DNA of 64,000 nt from Hymenolepis diminuta (GCA_900708905.1 CAADRB010000034.1:1414319-1478318), one strand, 5' to 3'; shown: positions 1 to 14,700, counted from the stretch's first letter. Numbers and translations are program-made. The notes: generated by a model not told the origin, from the letters alone.

Positions 1-2091
1 TTTTTTTCCTGTATCTTTTACTAAGACAGTTCTTTCACTTTGACTAACTTCAGAAGTTCATGTTAGTCCATAGTGCAGGATAATCCTGAGTCTGAAAAGC
101 TGAAGGGATAAGATCTCCGAAAACTGGTTGTGAATCGGTAAAGGGATATATTCCAACTCTGGTTCAATGATGAAGATTTAACAAAATGGAAATCTTCGAA
201 TAAACTTTTAAAATTTGCGCTAAATGATCAGGGTACGTTGTTTTTTCACTTTGTCATCAATTATCTGATTAAACCCTGTATCATAGAAAGACTAGAAATT
301 TCCTAATGAAATTCTTCCTGATAAGTCATGAATCAGCTTCAATTCCTTATATAGAAGTCACCAATGAAGTTTCAATTATTTCCAGCTCTGATCCATCTGA
401 ATTTTAAGAAGCTGACAAAAAGGAGGTTATGTTGGAAATTATATTCTGCTTTATTTTAATTGATGAATCATATAATCATGAAGATGTTATTTAAATTTAC
501 CGGAAGAGTGCAGGATTCTTCTCCTATATCAGGAAATAAACAGATGTGTAAGAATCGATCTAAGGACGGAGGACAACTTGGAAGTTAATTAGTAATGTGG
601 AGACGAGCTCTGCTATGTTAAAATCCTTTTAGCCTGTAGCATCCTGCTAGTATCTCACCTAAAGGAAAAAAAAAGATGCATCTTGAATGATAGGATTGAT
701 CATCTAAAGCTGTCGATCGGTCAATAAGCTCTTGGCACAGTGAGTGCAAGTACACTCGGAAAACCACTAGAGAAATAATTAAATTGAAATGTTGTAAAAT
801 CGGAGCATGCTGCAATGGACTGTACGTCTAATCTAGTAAGATTTATTTGAATCTCACGACTTTATTTTCTATTTCTACTCGAGCCCCTCTACTTAAAATA
901 TTTTCCCATGATAATTATTGATTTTTGCTTTGCTATTAATTATAAATAAATAAAATAATGTCCAGTAGCATGTGAGAGTAGTGTCCTTTTTGCTGACATG
1001 GGCAACTTATTAAAGCTAAACTTAATGAATTGGACAGGTGACATCTATTTATTTGCTAGTCATTGGAAAAAGGGTAAACTTCCTTCGACAAGCCCGGACC
1101 ACCAGGACTAGACTTATCAATTTTCTAGACTTTGTCAATGTCACTAGTCAGACTGGCGAGATTTTGAAGTGGTAGACACATTTCAATTTACCTTGTGCAA
1201 AATCATATACACACACTCAAAGAGGAAATTTGACTTCCTTCATCTTTCACTGCTGTTTACACAGTCACTTTTTGGCCAAATTTTCGAATTTGCTACTGCA
1301 GTGGTAAGTAGGTAAGATTTTATAACGAATTTACCCCCTTTGTTACCACCTGAGTCATAATTCCTATCAGCCTTGGTGGGTGGAAGGAAGGAACAACTTT
1401 CCACACACACTGCACCTCTTTACCCCACAAAAACTATCTTCCCCACAGACTTTCCCTTCCTTCTAACCAACTCTCCTACCCGTTCGCACAAAAGCCACTA
1501 TGTGACTAATCCGACTCTTCATTCTCCTCCTCGGTTTAAAATGATTCATGTCCCTCAAATGGGTGAAGGAGGGTATTTGGATGTAGAAATAGCATCTTGA
1601 ACATCCGTGACTGTTCACTCCAGCTTTCTCCCCCTCCTGCTTTCGTGCATGTCTCAAGTTTGATTTATCATCAAGATAATAGTTATCACAACCGATCTTA
1701 ATGGAGCAAGAGGGAGGAGAGCAACAACAACAAGAACAAGAAGCTGAGGTCCCACTCTGATGCAAAAAGCGTTTAATCAGTGCAAATTCCTTTGCTGTAC
1801 AACGGTAGAGAGAAGGACAGAGATATATAGAGAGTAATATATAGGTAGAGAATTCCACATTGGCGCGTGCGAGTCAAACACTAAGGGCTGCTTTCTTTCA
1901 GGAGAGGGCATGTGTACACATATCGGATAGAAGTTGAAGAGATCTATCTCAATCATACAGGTAGGTGGAAACGGAAGTGAAGATTTCCCGGAAAGGAGAG
2001 TATCTGTGCGATGAAAGAGTGTGTGTGGATAGACATATCTGAAATCGCTTTTGATTTGAGGTTGTGTGCATATTATGATATAATGAAATAA
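1..2091. other. 3' flank and probable 3' UTR of the Meis gene
   Basis: No coding exon recognised. On the minus strand after the stop, an ATTAAA lies at 1772-1777 and an AATAAA at 1048-1053; either could be the poly(A) signal, giving a 3' UTR of roughly 0.3 or 1 kb. A short stretch around 608-625 resembles part of repeat R1 (gctatgttaaaa), too short to call a copy. Confidence 0.5.
1048..1053 (-). terminator. Candidate poly(A) signal AATAAA
   Basis: A canonical AATAAA on the transcribed strand about 1040 nt after the Meis stop. ATTAAA at 1772-1777 is the nearer but weaker alternative. Position and hexamer are the only evidence. Confidence 0.35.
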
Positions 2092-2729
2092 CTAGGTAGC
2101 GTGAATATCCTGTTGTAAGGGCCCCGAGTCAGAATGCTGGTGGTGATGGTGGTGATGATGTTGAGAAACGAATGCTGAGGCGTTGCCATCTGCAGCTCCA
2201 CTACCACTACTCGCACTTCCAACACCACTACCGAATGATCCGCCACTCTCACTACTACCAGCTGCTGCAGGTCCATTATTGGTAGCAGTATTTATGCCCA
2301 AATCACCACCGAAAGAGTTCTGTCTCCTGAGGTGTTGATTTTGCCCAGGCTGTTGGGATTCTTGACTTCCGTAGAAGTTCCCATATCCTCCACCGCCTAC
2401 AATTGGTCCATTCTGTGTAGGACGAAATTGAACAGGTGGGGAGTACCCTGAAGAAACTGGTGAACCCCTCATTGATCCTACTGAGGGCTGACCGGAAGAT
2501 GGGAATGCTCCTGGGGTAGGGTGACCCCCGGAATAACCTGAGTGTGGGTGATATCGGTAGGAGGATGGAGCGTAGGAAGAGGAGGGATCACCAGTTGGAA
2601 CTCCATTGCTTGCAGCTCCTGATAAGTCTGGACTTGATGTCGTGCCCATCAAACCTCGTCCATCCATCATTCCACCACTCACTGCTGCGGCTGCTAGAGC
2701 AGCATACAACCCCGGATTTTGAGAAAACT
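2092..2729 (-). CDS. Meis/hth: Meis exon 12 (residues 749-960, C-terminal tail and stop)
   Basis: Acceptor aaattcttgtag, then [20 protein letters not shown] and a long Ser/Gly/Pro/Tyr-rich tail. A run of seven His (939-945) precedes the end, [10 protein letters not shown], before TAG at 2092-2094. The end resembles the long vertebrate MEIS isoform terminus (VMDIHAQ), which supports both the exon and the class. No domain is visible. In the family this tail carries transcription-activating activity, and that is inference here. Confidence 0.95.
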
Positions 2730-5700
2730 CTACAAGAATTTAATGAATGAAAACATTAACCAGTTTTCTACTTCAAATTACCATAATTCGACCAATTGAA
2801 TAGCTATTAGTAAGCATACAGGAAGAATATAGAGAAAGAAATGCCAAACGTCTACTTGCTTTAGCCCTTGTTAGCTTTTCTATAAATTTACATATCTATT
2901 CTATGATGTTTCAGAAAATGGACCCTAATATATTGACGCCATCTTGTGTCTTTAAAATCGAATAAACTTGATGGAAAATGTGAATGGAGGGGGAGGTGAA
3001 GTTCCGACATACTGATGCATGCCAGGTGTTTGGGACCACCAGTTGAACGACTACTGATTACTGTAGCCGCCACCATTGATTGAACGTGTCTCTTGAAAGG
3101 TAAATACCAGCTGTCAGGTATTCGCATTCACATACATACACACCCAACGATATATCAAAGTAGTCAAAAGACTAAGAAAAAGACAGCGAGCTAACATCTC
3201 TTTATAATGGTCGCGTGCGCACACGTTCTGGCCTATGTTTTGTCTGGCGGGAAACATTAATTGCATTCAAATGTGTACCCCTCCCAAGGCCCCTCCCCCC
3301 TCCTCGCCCTGTATCATCATTCTCTTTGCTAGATCAAACCCTCTGAATAGAGGGTATTTTAACATCTGTCAAACTACAAACGCTCATACCGAAAGTCCCT
3401 GTCCTGAGTCTGCTTAATAATGAACTTTTTTAATGCTGTGAATGTGACTATTTACCTGGTTGACCATAAGCCGCGAAATGTTGGTTATCCATGTAAGAGA
3501 CACGACCAGAGGAATCAGTGGAATATCCTAGAGGGCCTAAATGAAAACAAAATCCCACACTTAAACGAAAATGATATCAATGCGATTTGTTTAAATGAAT
3601 TAAAATGCACATACCGTATACTATTTAAACTCGCGTGCATTTAAGTAAAGCACAATCTAAATTAGTCTTTTTTCAAAAGTGGTAATTAAATGGCTGGTGA
3701 AATTGAGGCAAAATGCGATGTGAGGGAATTTGATGATGTGTGTCGTGGTAGTTGTTTAATTAAAAGCGTCTGAACCCCACGTTTCTAAGCCAAGCAAACA
3801 CAACAACAGAAACACTTTGGATTTTAAAGTTGTGGAGGGAGTCGTGGCGCGACTACCGTGACAGTACTCTGTCGCCAAACATACACGGCTAAGACCATAA
3901 ATTTACCCCCTTCAGCAGTAAAAGGAATTACTCCAGTCCTGAAAATCTGTGTGTTTTGTGTACTCTCATTTGCAAACTAGATTTCGAAAAAAATCACTTA
4001 TGAAATCTTAAACCCAGGTTATGTCCAGATACTTATATTCCGAGTTCAGCAGCTCAGATGGGTAGCTAAGAGAGAATCAGTTATATTCTGTAGATCTGTT
4101 TATCAAGCATTTTCTAACAATTTAAGAGATTGGAAATACGGTAAATGACTGACCTGATCGGTTTGACTGATCGATCATTGGTTGTACAATTCGCCGTCTC
4201 GCGTTGATGAACCTGGAATGGAGGTAAAACAGGAGGATTATTATCTCATCTTAGATAGGTCTGAGTGGTTGATTTTCCGCCACAGCTAGCAAAATGCCAA
4301 AATTTTCAACAAAATCATCGCCGTTATGGGGCCGATGAGGGGTCTGACTTTTTTGTTTCATATAAACGTGGGCGACGACAAATTTATTTGTTTATTTGCG
4401 CGTAGGCATGCATTCCGATTTTTACGCACAGACACCGACAGATTTTGCATTTCTCTCTCTCATGGATTCTCCTTCTTTCTAATCATAAACACATAAACAT
4501 ACACAATTGAAGTGAGAGCGAAAGAGAGAGACAACCGTGAAAGAGAGCTTCGGTATTTGGTGATAAATTTACCCTTTAAAATGACTATTGTCTCAGATAT
4601 AGAGCTTTCATAAACATCTCTCTATATATTTCAGACTGTCAGAAGACTATTTTAAACCTATGTAGAGTTAATTTAATCATCTCAGTGTATCATCAAGAGA
4701 GATAGAGTAAGGGGGTGGGTAATTAATGCGAGAAGGGAGATCCTGCCGTCCACCTCCACTTTTATGGGTTGACAAGTGTGACAGGAGGAGTGTGCTAAGC
4801 TCACTCGTATGATGAAGTTACAGATATCACTGCGAAATGCATCCGCAATCTCGCAAAATTTGTGACATGATGATGACTGGAGAAAGAAGGGTGGCGAGAT
4901 AGGGGTCAGGGTATTTGTGAGCATGAACCGCGAATGAGAGGATTTGTGATAAGATCTTGATAGATGCCAGAACCGGAAAGGGAGATGACAATGTAACAAT
5001 AAAGCGCGGGGTCTACCTCATATCGCATTTTCACCCCTCATGAGGAAATTTGACACACCCAGGAAATCTGTGGAAGATGATGTGCGATATCTCACATAAT
5101 CATCACCTCAATACGGAAAATATTATTTCCTCCTTTCAATCAGTGAAAATGTAATGAATTAGAATGTGCATATATGCATTGTGCCTCTTCTACGAACTTT
5201 GCGTTCCGATTTTCTTAAATGCCAAGTCCGAATTAATACACATTTCTTGTTCTCTATTCTATCTGGGGTTTCTATTATTACCTTTATAGATAGACACACC
5301 AAAAGGGTAAAAAAAGTAGAAACTCTAAACCTTCGATGAATAGAATGTCATCTAGGAGGGGTAACACAGAGAATAAGACTTCATGCAAATTAATATCTTT
5401 AGATGTCATGAAAGTTAACTGTCTCGGTCGAATTAAGCTACTCCTAATAATTTAGGGAAAACAAACGTCAATCAAGGCCTGCAAACTAAACTATCATTCC
5501 TAAATTCCTAAGACAAAGCAGCTTATCTCTGAAATAGAGCTGAACAGAAGTATATCAATGTAAAAGTGAAAAAATCTTACCATCCTTTTTAATGAAAACC
5601 TTAATGTCGAGAGGTTGTACATCACTCCGTTTAATTAGCGTCTCTATATGCTGACAGAGTGCACATGCAGAAAACAGTTGAGTTCTTGCGGTTTTTAAGC

Positions 5701-8700
5701 GATTATGAAAAGAATTTCATTTTAAAACAGACGGGAATGCTTGCCAACCGATTCAAATTAACACTAACAGAGAACCTGTAGATCACAATGATAGCAAGTG
5801 AAAACTAAGTGTATTTATTGAGTAATGAACAAATGCCAGAATGTCAACTTGGCATATCTCACTCAGCAGGTCAGTCATATTTACATACGTTCACTCTTAG
5901 CTCACATGCAACTTAACTCATTCAGTTTTTCATGTCTTTACTGTTATTGTTTTTGCCATTGTCGTCGGCAATTCAGAGAGAAAGGGAGAGAGGAAGAACG
6001 ATGGTATTATACTCCGCAATACATCAAAGCTACATTTCTTTTTCACACTTCATTCATGCGACACGCTTATGAGTAGCCACTACTCAAAATACAACTCACC
6101 AGTTATTGACCTGGAGTATTGTTAACCCTGTTTCTGAGGATAATTGTTTCTTTTGCTCTTCGGATGGATATGGATGCTAAAAGGGAAGGGGGAAGGATAA
6201 TAAAATAAACTTAGTCATTTTATGACAAGCATGACACAGAGTCAAAATGGGAGTATATGACTCACAGAGAGGTGTTGGAATAGCCAAGCCCTCATTATAT
6301 TTGTAGCAGCCTTGGGAAAGATTCCTCGTTTTTTCTGGCGCTTTGCGGATTTATCGTCATCAAAATCATCCAGATTCTCGGCTGATCCAATGGATTTTGC
6401 TAGGCCATCACCTAAAGAGAAGAAGCCAAATAGTTAGCATTCCTTATCATAATTGTTCTCATGGTAGTGAGATAATGAAAATAGATATCTCTCTACCTAA
6501 GCTGTGGGAGGATTAAAATTTCTCAGGAAATATCTGCTCAGAGTCGCATTCATGGACAAGAAGACATCAATTTTTTTACAGGCATGTAGAGCTACTTAGA
6601 AAATTAGGATGCCTCCAGCGTACATCACCTTTTCGACTATTAACCACCCAGCGATCAATCCAACCTAGCAGCGGCGATATTCGTCAATCTTTTCTTGCTC
6701 GTTAAAAATGGCAACACAAGGAGAGAAAAAGGAATAGACTGACGAGGCAATTACACAAATCCTTCCGCGCTTTTAAACGAACTAATTATAATTTTGCATT
6801 TTACCTTTGAAACTACGACAATAGGAAGACTCCAATTATGAAGGACTAAAATGGGATTTAACTCTTTCATACTGAGACTTAAGATAGGTTTATATCGCCA
6901 ATTTGACCCCCAATTAATGTGAATAAACGTTGAGGTCATTCGAATGCAGTCAGTGCATTCTGCTCCCTCACTTATGCCCAAAGCACATCAATTATTGATT
7001 TTCACTCTCCCTATCGCGTTAAGCCTCAGGTTATTTGCCCGCCTTACATACAGCAGATTTTACATCCTCAGTGAAGGCGCCGTTTAAAGACCTGTTCTCC
7101 CTCTCATTCCTTACGATTGGTCGGTATACCTGTAGTCTCAGTGATTCGGGAAAAAGCAATTGGCTTCATGAAGCCCTTAAGAATATTTTTTTTACAATTC
7201 TCTCACAAAGGGTGGTGACCTAGCCGTTTACATTTAATGAAATGAACATGCTTCGATAGGTCCCAAATCTATACGGAGTCAATCTAGATGAGTCGTCAGT
7301 CATTAGGTGATTCAGTTCACTTGAGTTGAAGATAGGTCAATTTGGTGATACGACGATTAAAAACTGCTTCATTTTCTTAATTCGTGTTACTTTTCCTGTC
7401 TGTTCCTCTGTCTGCGTGTTCGGATGCAGACGACGCGTGCTCGCTTGTCAAAACGGGAAGACGAGGTGGAGCAGAGAGAAGGGTGCCCATCAATTATCGG
7501 ACCCTCGGTGTGCACACGCCTGCTTCTTGTTCCTCTCTCTCTCTCTCACTCTCTCCTTTCGTCCATTTCGTCTGTGTATATGCATCACATCAAATCGCAC
7601 GTACTCCCCTCGTTTGTACCACTTTGTGCGCACCGGCTAGTTCAATTAATCATAGCTCTCTCTCTTCACTCTTTCGAACCTCTACCCCTCCTTCCCCCCG
7701 AATGGTTCCTCTCTCTCCCCATATATCTATCTCGATGTTCCTCCTCGTCTTTGGGGTACACATTCCACTAGCTGGCAAGGGGTCACTGCGGCTTACTGTG
7801 GCAATTGCAGGAGTTATATTAGACGAGACACAAACGCAAAGAGGAGGATCTCTGGCGCCAATACACAAACTCCTGCCTGCCTCATATACACGAATATCAT
7901 TTGTTCAGATGGGCCTATAGCATCCGCGCTATAGGTTATCTTTATTATCGTAAATAAATGTCTGAATAGAGCTCATGTACAAAGGGGCAACTAGTGAACG
8001 GAAAGTGTGATCTCACTATATAGCAACTCTGGTCATGCAATTATAAAAACTTCTGAAAATTTGATACACCACCGAAACATGTCTGCAAATTCAACGAATG
8101 AAACAAGTTCGAAGTCCATTCAAAAGCAGATTATTTTTTCTACCGCATACTTTTCCCAAGATCAGTGAATCAAATTAAAATAAATACCAGACTTTGAGCT
8201 CGAATCACCTTATTATGACATCTTTCCTTCTTTGTCTTTAAATGACATAGTGGCTCTTAACTGAAACAAATATGAAATTTAGACGTGGACAGAATTTTTT
8301 CATTAGGGAAAAGAAATAAGGAAATTCGCCTTCTAATCAATCGTCGTATTAAACATTAGGAAATTCGGAGTTAGCTTTAAATCCAATTATTTAAGACTGC
8401 TTATAATTACGTTATTTTAATTATTTATTTCATGCAAAAATATTGTATCAACTCCTTAAACCCCTTTAAATATATATATTTAAATAATTCTTTTTAATTC
8501 ATGCAAGCAAATAGATTTAAAGTTAAACATTCATTATAATTCAAACATATCACAAATTAAATAAATATAAATTAAATACTAGTCTATAATTATTATTTTC
8601 TATGACGGTCTGTTTATACATTTATCTGTAAATATCATTCACGGTAAATAAACTGCGTCTATACGCACTTCCCAAGAATACTAATGATAAATCATTCGGC

Positions 8701-11700
8701 CCAACTCTCATTTATCATTCTCCGGCAAACAAGTAGTAACCTTTATTTCTTTGTTTTCGTCTATACACATCCGATTCTGCCATGCATTTTCCCGCTAAAA
8801 ACAAAAATATAATTGTGTTTAATCGTCTATTCAGTACTTCTTATAAGTAGACACCCTATTACGCCAATTAACCTTGAATGTGAGTTATTAGAATTCTACA
8901 GAACTAGAGAAGACAAAAATCTCGAGTATTAATTACCGTGGTAATCTCGACATTAAACTTAATTTTACAGTTAATTGGCGTACAAATATATTATCAGTGA
9001 TGACTGACATCTAAACCATCTGAAGAACGGAGACAAAATATGCAACTGATTTTGCGAAATTACAGCTTGATTTTAAGACTTGGAAAGAGCATGAGAGAGA
9101 TATTGTTCACCAGTTAACGACTCGGGTAAATTTTTTTCAACTCTTTCCTTTGAAGATAAGGAGAGTAAAACACAATTCTCCAAACCCATTACAGATATGG
9201 AATGGGTTTTACAAATGGAGCTGTATACTCCTTGTCGAGAGCAGGTGGAGAAAGACAAACTAATCGATTAGCGTCGTCAATGTGAAAATTCCTCGTCTTA
9301 GCTTCTTCGACAGTTGTCACTGGTCGGCAGTAACATGACAGCAACACCGCTTTGCAAATTAAACATGGAATTAAAGAAGCCACATTTTGTGAGTGTGACA
9401 ACTGTTATTCTGATAACGCCATTCTTTGTTTCTGGGTTATTATTAGTAACCACGTCTGACAATGACCTCAAGCAATTTATGAAATGGGATCCTAGCAAAG
9501 CACCTAGCTGCATGTGCAAATGGACGACAATTATTGCTAAAAGGCAGAGAAGACGCATCAACTAGGATCATTTGTTCTGTAGTTAGCAGACAGATTATTA
9601 TAGAAAATACGTAACATCATAGAAGTTCCAAATTCGTTCCATTTTTCGAGTCTAAAATTTCCAACATTTAGCCAGCTATAATGATGTAAGTCTCTGCTTG
9701 CAATATGTTTTTAAAAATTTGTTTTCAAATTGACGAAAATAATAACTTTTGATAGCACGAGAAAACCGATCTTTGGACTATACTCCCTTAGAGCTTATTC
9801 AACTATCTGATTTAAATAAAACGGCAACCAATCTTCAATTTAAACAGCAACGTAAAGAGGTCCTAGATCTCTAACACAGGAACTTATTTCGAGCTATCAG
9901 GTGTGAATAAAAACCAGAACGAAGGTATATTTTAAAGCTGAAGTAAATAAAGAAGTATGCGAAGGAAATCTTTGATGAAACTTGTCAATCATAACTTAAA
10001 AACGATCAAAGCAATTTCACTTTTCTAAAGTTGGAGGAATTCATGTAAAACAGAGAAATTCGGTTATTAAGTTATAATAAAAGAATTTTTAAAACCAGAA
10101 AATGACTACAAATGGGCCTTTTCCGAATGCTTCAAAGTATTCTGAGATTAGATTCAAACGTCATTTTTTTAAAGTGACATAATCACTCCGTTTTATTAAG
10201 TTAAGATTATTAATAATAGATCAACCAGCAGTAAATTCCTCTGATGTTGTGGAAATCTCTTAGCAATTATTCAAAAACAATTAGGGCTGAAAGCTATTAT
10301 GACTAATTCAGATCTGCTATGTTAAGATCATCTAAGATGATTCTGCTTGCTCAACGCCTGGAATAAAAATGAAGAGAAGAAACAAGACTAAACACTAAAT
10401 TTATACATCCAGCCCACAAGCACTGGATATCGTGGACAAGAATTTGTTCAGTAATTCGGGGGACAACTATGAAACTAGAATTTTGGAAAATTAAGTGTCA
10501 ATTAAGTAAATATTTTACAACTTGAATCCAAAATCCAAATAAAACTCTTTGATACTGACTTACTCACAACATCTCTACGATCCCCTCCCCTCTACCTTTT
10601 ATTGGACTTACTGTTTACCAATCTCAGTTAATTTCCAACAATAAAACATTGTAGGTCATATAATATAAAAAATAGCCAAGTAATGAAAAACAATTCAGGA
10701 TTAAGAAATCGTGAACAGTATTCTATTCCATTTCTACCCATTGGAATATTAACTCGTAAGGTATCGACGTACCGGCTTCACTGCCCATATCGTGAGGTCC
10801 AAGCGATGAAGGATGATAGCGTGAGCACTGATGAGAAGTCGCGCCATTGAGGTGTATAGAAGCGGAAGTTAGGCCACTTTCTGATCGAGAATGGACACTG
10901 ATTCCTCCCCGACTGCCACTTCTGGACCCATCGAGATTCGAGGGACTTCCATGAGCGGTATCCTCGGTGTCCGAGGATTTGCGACTGCTTCCACTGCCTG
11001 GCAGTGCTGGTGAATGCTGTGGAGCCAAGAAAAGAAGGGAAAGCGTATGCTAAGCCAGTGGTTCCCAACCATTTAAGGGGTGTATATACACACATATATG
11101 TATAGGTATTCATCAAGTGGTGTTTTGTTATTTTGTAGTCATGTTAAAGTTGAAGTTAAAGCGATAATCAAGACACAGACACTGAGGGAATGGTATTGCT
11201 AATGCCTCCGGGCGTTTTCCTCCAACCATCTAACACCCATCCCCTATTCACCGCCCACCCGTTAAGGTTCCCTGAGCCTAGGTTGGGAACCACTGTCCTA
11301 CCCAACCCACCCCATCAGTAATATATAAGCGAGCATAGACACATACAGAGATAGAAAAGAGGATTAGAGAAACAAAGTGACACATGATCCCATGACCCAT
11401 AATACGCCCACCTCTCTTCCGTTACCTCCCGAGACCTGAATGCTAAGAGGGAAGATATAAATACAGATACATACACAAAGGGGAGAAGAATGGATATATA
11501 TATATATATATATATATTAAGGTTAAAAGAACATTCTCGACACACAGAGAAAGCACAGCGCGTAGTAGTGTAGAATAGCTAAGGAAAGAGTAAGGGGATA
11601 TATGTGGATATGCAACCAATGAAAGCAAGCGTCTATTACTAAAGGAAATCCTAGATCGAGTCATTTATTCTCTCAGTTACTAATAGCTAAATCCAGCAAG

Positions 11701-14700
11701 GCATGTTGGAACTGGTGGTGGTGGCGGGGGAGTATGTGTACGTACACATGTGCGTGTGATATATTGATGAGAGGTAATAATTTACGAAAAAATCACCCTG
11801 GGTTCACTATCTCTCTCGCTCCTCCCCGCCCCTTTACTGCACAACAGATGCGCGAACCATGCGCTATCCGTACTACACCACGCATCTGAGTGTGGAGAGA
11901 ACAGACACCCATTAACACGCATAACTGAACACACAAGCGTGTCCGCATACTTCTTTCTGCATTTCTTTTACAACGTCGAACACACAGTTGTTTCTGCCAC
12001 TACCACTGGTGTCTATAGCTTGTTTAAACGCGTTTCCCCTTTCTCTCCACGTTCACTACTATAAATCAGACAAGCCAAGACGTCAAAACTTGTCTCTCAT
12101 ACCAACTTGGCACTCTTCATCTTATGAGCATGTAAAAGCATGCTACCTTCACCGACAAACTGCTACTACTGCTGCGATGATTTATTATGCATGCATGCTG
12201 GGATGAGCTGAAAGCCTTACAGAAACTATTGAGAGAGGAAGATAAGCCCAAAGACACTGGAAAGACAACAAAACAATGGGATAGGCAAGAGTTAAGCTAA
12301 TCGCGTACAAACATACAGAGGGAGAAGCTTGCTTCTTAAGCTTGGCAGCTTTGTTGCCGTTGTTCCCTTTCCTTAAGATTAAGAGAGGAATAATGATGGG
12401 GCTTATTAGCGCGCACACTTCAGCTGACGCGCTGTTAATCCCATTCAAACTCAATTTTGCCTTGAAGGATTATCATCATCATTGAAGTTTCCCAGACCCC
12501 TAATGCTTCCACTACTACTGCCAAAACGCCCGGAGAGCATAAGCACCTATCACACAGAGAGGGATCTTACTTGGGGATAAGAATGAAGCAGCCTATGTAA
12601 AGCGACACATTGAGAAAAGAGGAGCATGCATTCAAACGAAAAGAGGGAGTGGCAATGCAAAAGCAAAGGGGTGTGAGAGAGTTCATGAAGCATGCTGTTT
12701 TAGCTGGGAAAGGGTAGAGGAGATTGAATTCTAGATATTCACCTTTTTAACTTAAATACACCAAAAATATAATACACCACCAGTGAGAAAATGAGAGGAA
12801 AAAGACACAGCACATGCCCTTTTGGGGGGATGAGATAGCTCTATATTGTAATTAGTAGTAGTATATGCATGTGTATATGTGTATGTATATAGGAGTGGGT
12901 GTAGAAGCACACGCTCACAAGCACACATGTGGATATATCTGTCTCTTTTTCACTCTCATTTTTTCTCAGTTGCAGGGATTTACCTTCAAGCCGAATTGAG
13001 CAGCCGCTGACGCCGCTGCTGCGGCCGCTGTTGGAACTGGATCGCTTCCTCCAATAGACGTATTGATTGATAGGGCGTCTCCTAGATGATGCTGTTGATG
13101 ATGTGAATGGTGATGGTGCGAATAACCCCCACCACCTCCTCCCGCATTCATTGGAATGTTTCCACCTCCATTGGTACTGTTCTTGCTATACATCCCCACC
13201 CGATCACTTCCACCACCCCCAAAAGGGACCCCGGCCATTTGTTGATGGTGTAGTTGTTGCTGTTCAGCTAGTAGTGTCGAGGCGGCATATGCGGGGTTTG
13301 ATGAAGGAGGCAGTACGTCTATTGATTGAAATGGGGGCCGCAATTGACCCATCATACTCGCTTGATAGGCCACAGCTGCTGCGGCTGCAGCCGGGCTCTC
13401 AAAAAATGGGTGGTGGGCGGCGGATTGGTCAGGATAGCCCGATGGGTACCGCCTGTGTGGATCCTCTGAGTACATGGCAGCATAGGGAGATGAGAAGACA
13501 TCACTTGGTGGACCGTGATGATCCATGTTTGGTGGCAGGTAGGGAGGTCGCATCTGACCCCCATGTGATGATGGAGGAGGTGCCTGTGGACTGTTTGCTG
13601 ACCCTGTTGATCCAGCCGACTCTCGGTCTTCTACCATCAGGTCCGTCGGCATTCGATTACGCAGAAATGCGATGTAGCGCTCGCAGAAGTTGTCACACAA
13701 CTCATGGACCTAGAACAGAAACATTAAATATAAGTCTACTTATAATACGTATTTACATTAAGAAAGTGTTATGGTGTATGAAACTGGTGGTTTATTCTAG
13801 GATCCAGCTTCCTATATATTTAAATGACCATGATTTTCCTGATTTTAATTCCAAATGATTGTGTAGAAAGACGTTTTAATCACACCAAAACGTGAGTAAC
13901 TTCCTACCGCTTTGGTTAGGTGGGGACGTTTGATTAATGGCTGTGATTTTATGGAGAGAAGGACATGTTAATTTCCGGAGTAGCCTCACTCCTTCACTCT
14001 GCCACACTCACTCACTCACTCAGTGGAAGCATTTCCTGAAGTCGGCTTCCGTGACTGACGTTTCCCGTAGACCAGGAGAATACATAAAAGAACCCAAGCT
14101 TGTCACCTTATGGCAACATCAGTAGCAGCATTTCTAACACCCCTCAGTTCAATCTGCTTGAGTGGGTATTTTCCGCCCTCATGTATGAAGTATAAATCAT
14201 TCACTCTGTGTGTGCGCGTATGTTCTCACCTTTTCAATTTCAATCAAATGAACCCGAAGGACGCGAATGGCCTGGATTATCTGCAAGAGATTAATAGAGA
14301 GAGGATTAATTCATTAAAGCGACGATACATACTACTTTTAAAAGTGGCAACGTACTAGAGAATCAATCTCGCTGTCTCCACTGCGAGTTGACTTGTTACT
14401 TCGAGCGAACTGAAAGGGAGGAGGAAAGGAGGTAGCAATCAATTAAGAATCAGAAGGGGGTGGCTAATTTGTGTGTAAACTAAAAATAACGATGACTGGT
14501 GGGACTGATGAATGTCAGGCACAATGGCCAAGGGTAAACACGATGTCCTGGCATTTAGTCATGACTGAAAGGAAAAAAAGGGGAGTAGGCAGAGTGGGAG
14601 ACAGATGTAGGCAGACATAGACCACGCCAGTAGTATAGTCTTTTCCTAGTCATAGTCCACCTCCTCCCTGTTTTCCCCTTAAACAATATTAGTCATTCCT

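Larger units (their letters stand above)
6412..10772 (-). other. Intron 7, between linker and homeodomain
   Basis: 4361 nt, the second-longest intron. It contains a GC- and pyrimidine-rich block at 7390-7900, an AT-rich middle (8400-8650), and a copy of repeat R1 at 10215-10660. Reading through its 5' end keeps the frame open for 15 codons to TAG at 10723-10725, followed by AATAAA at 10598-10603. Confidence 0.9.

Noticed and set aside
7326..7920. Overlapping long open frames on the plus strand, up to 178 codons
   Set aside because: Pyrimidine-rich DNA lacks stops in all frames. The translations are Ser/Leu/Pro-rich with no family resemblance, and the region lies inside intron 7 of the opposite-strand gene.
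9298..9565. Open frames on both strands inside intron 7 (83 and 87 codons)
   Set aside because: Mirror frames over the same bases with no recognised domain. Probably chance, at most a conserved noncoding stretch.
13067..13858. 263-codon plus-strand open frame
   Set aside because: It is the antisense of Meis exon 6, whose minus-strand frame has clear MEIS homology.
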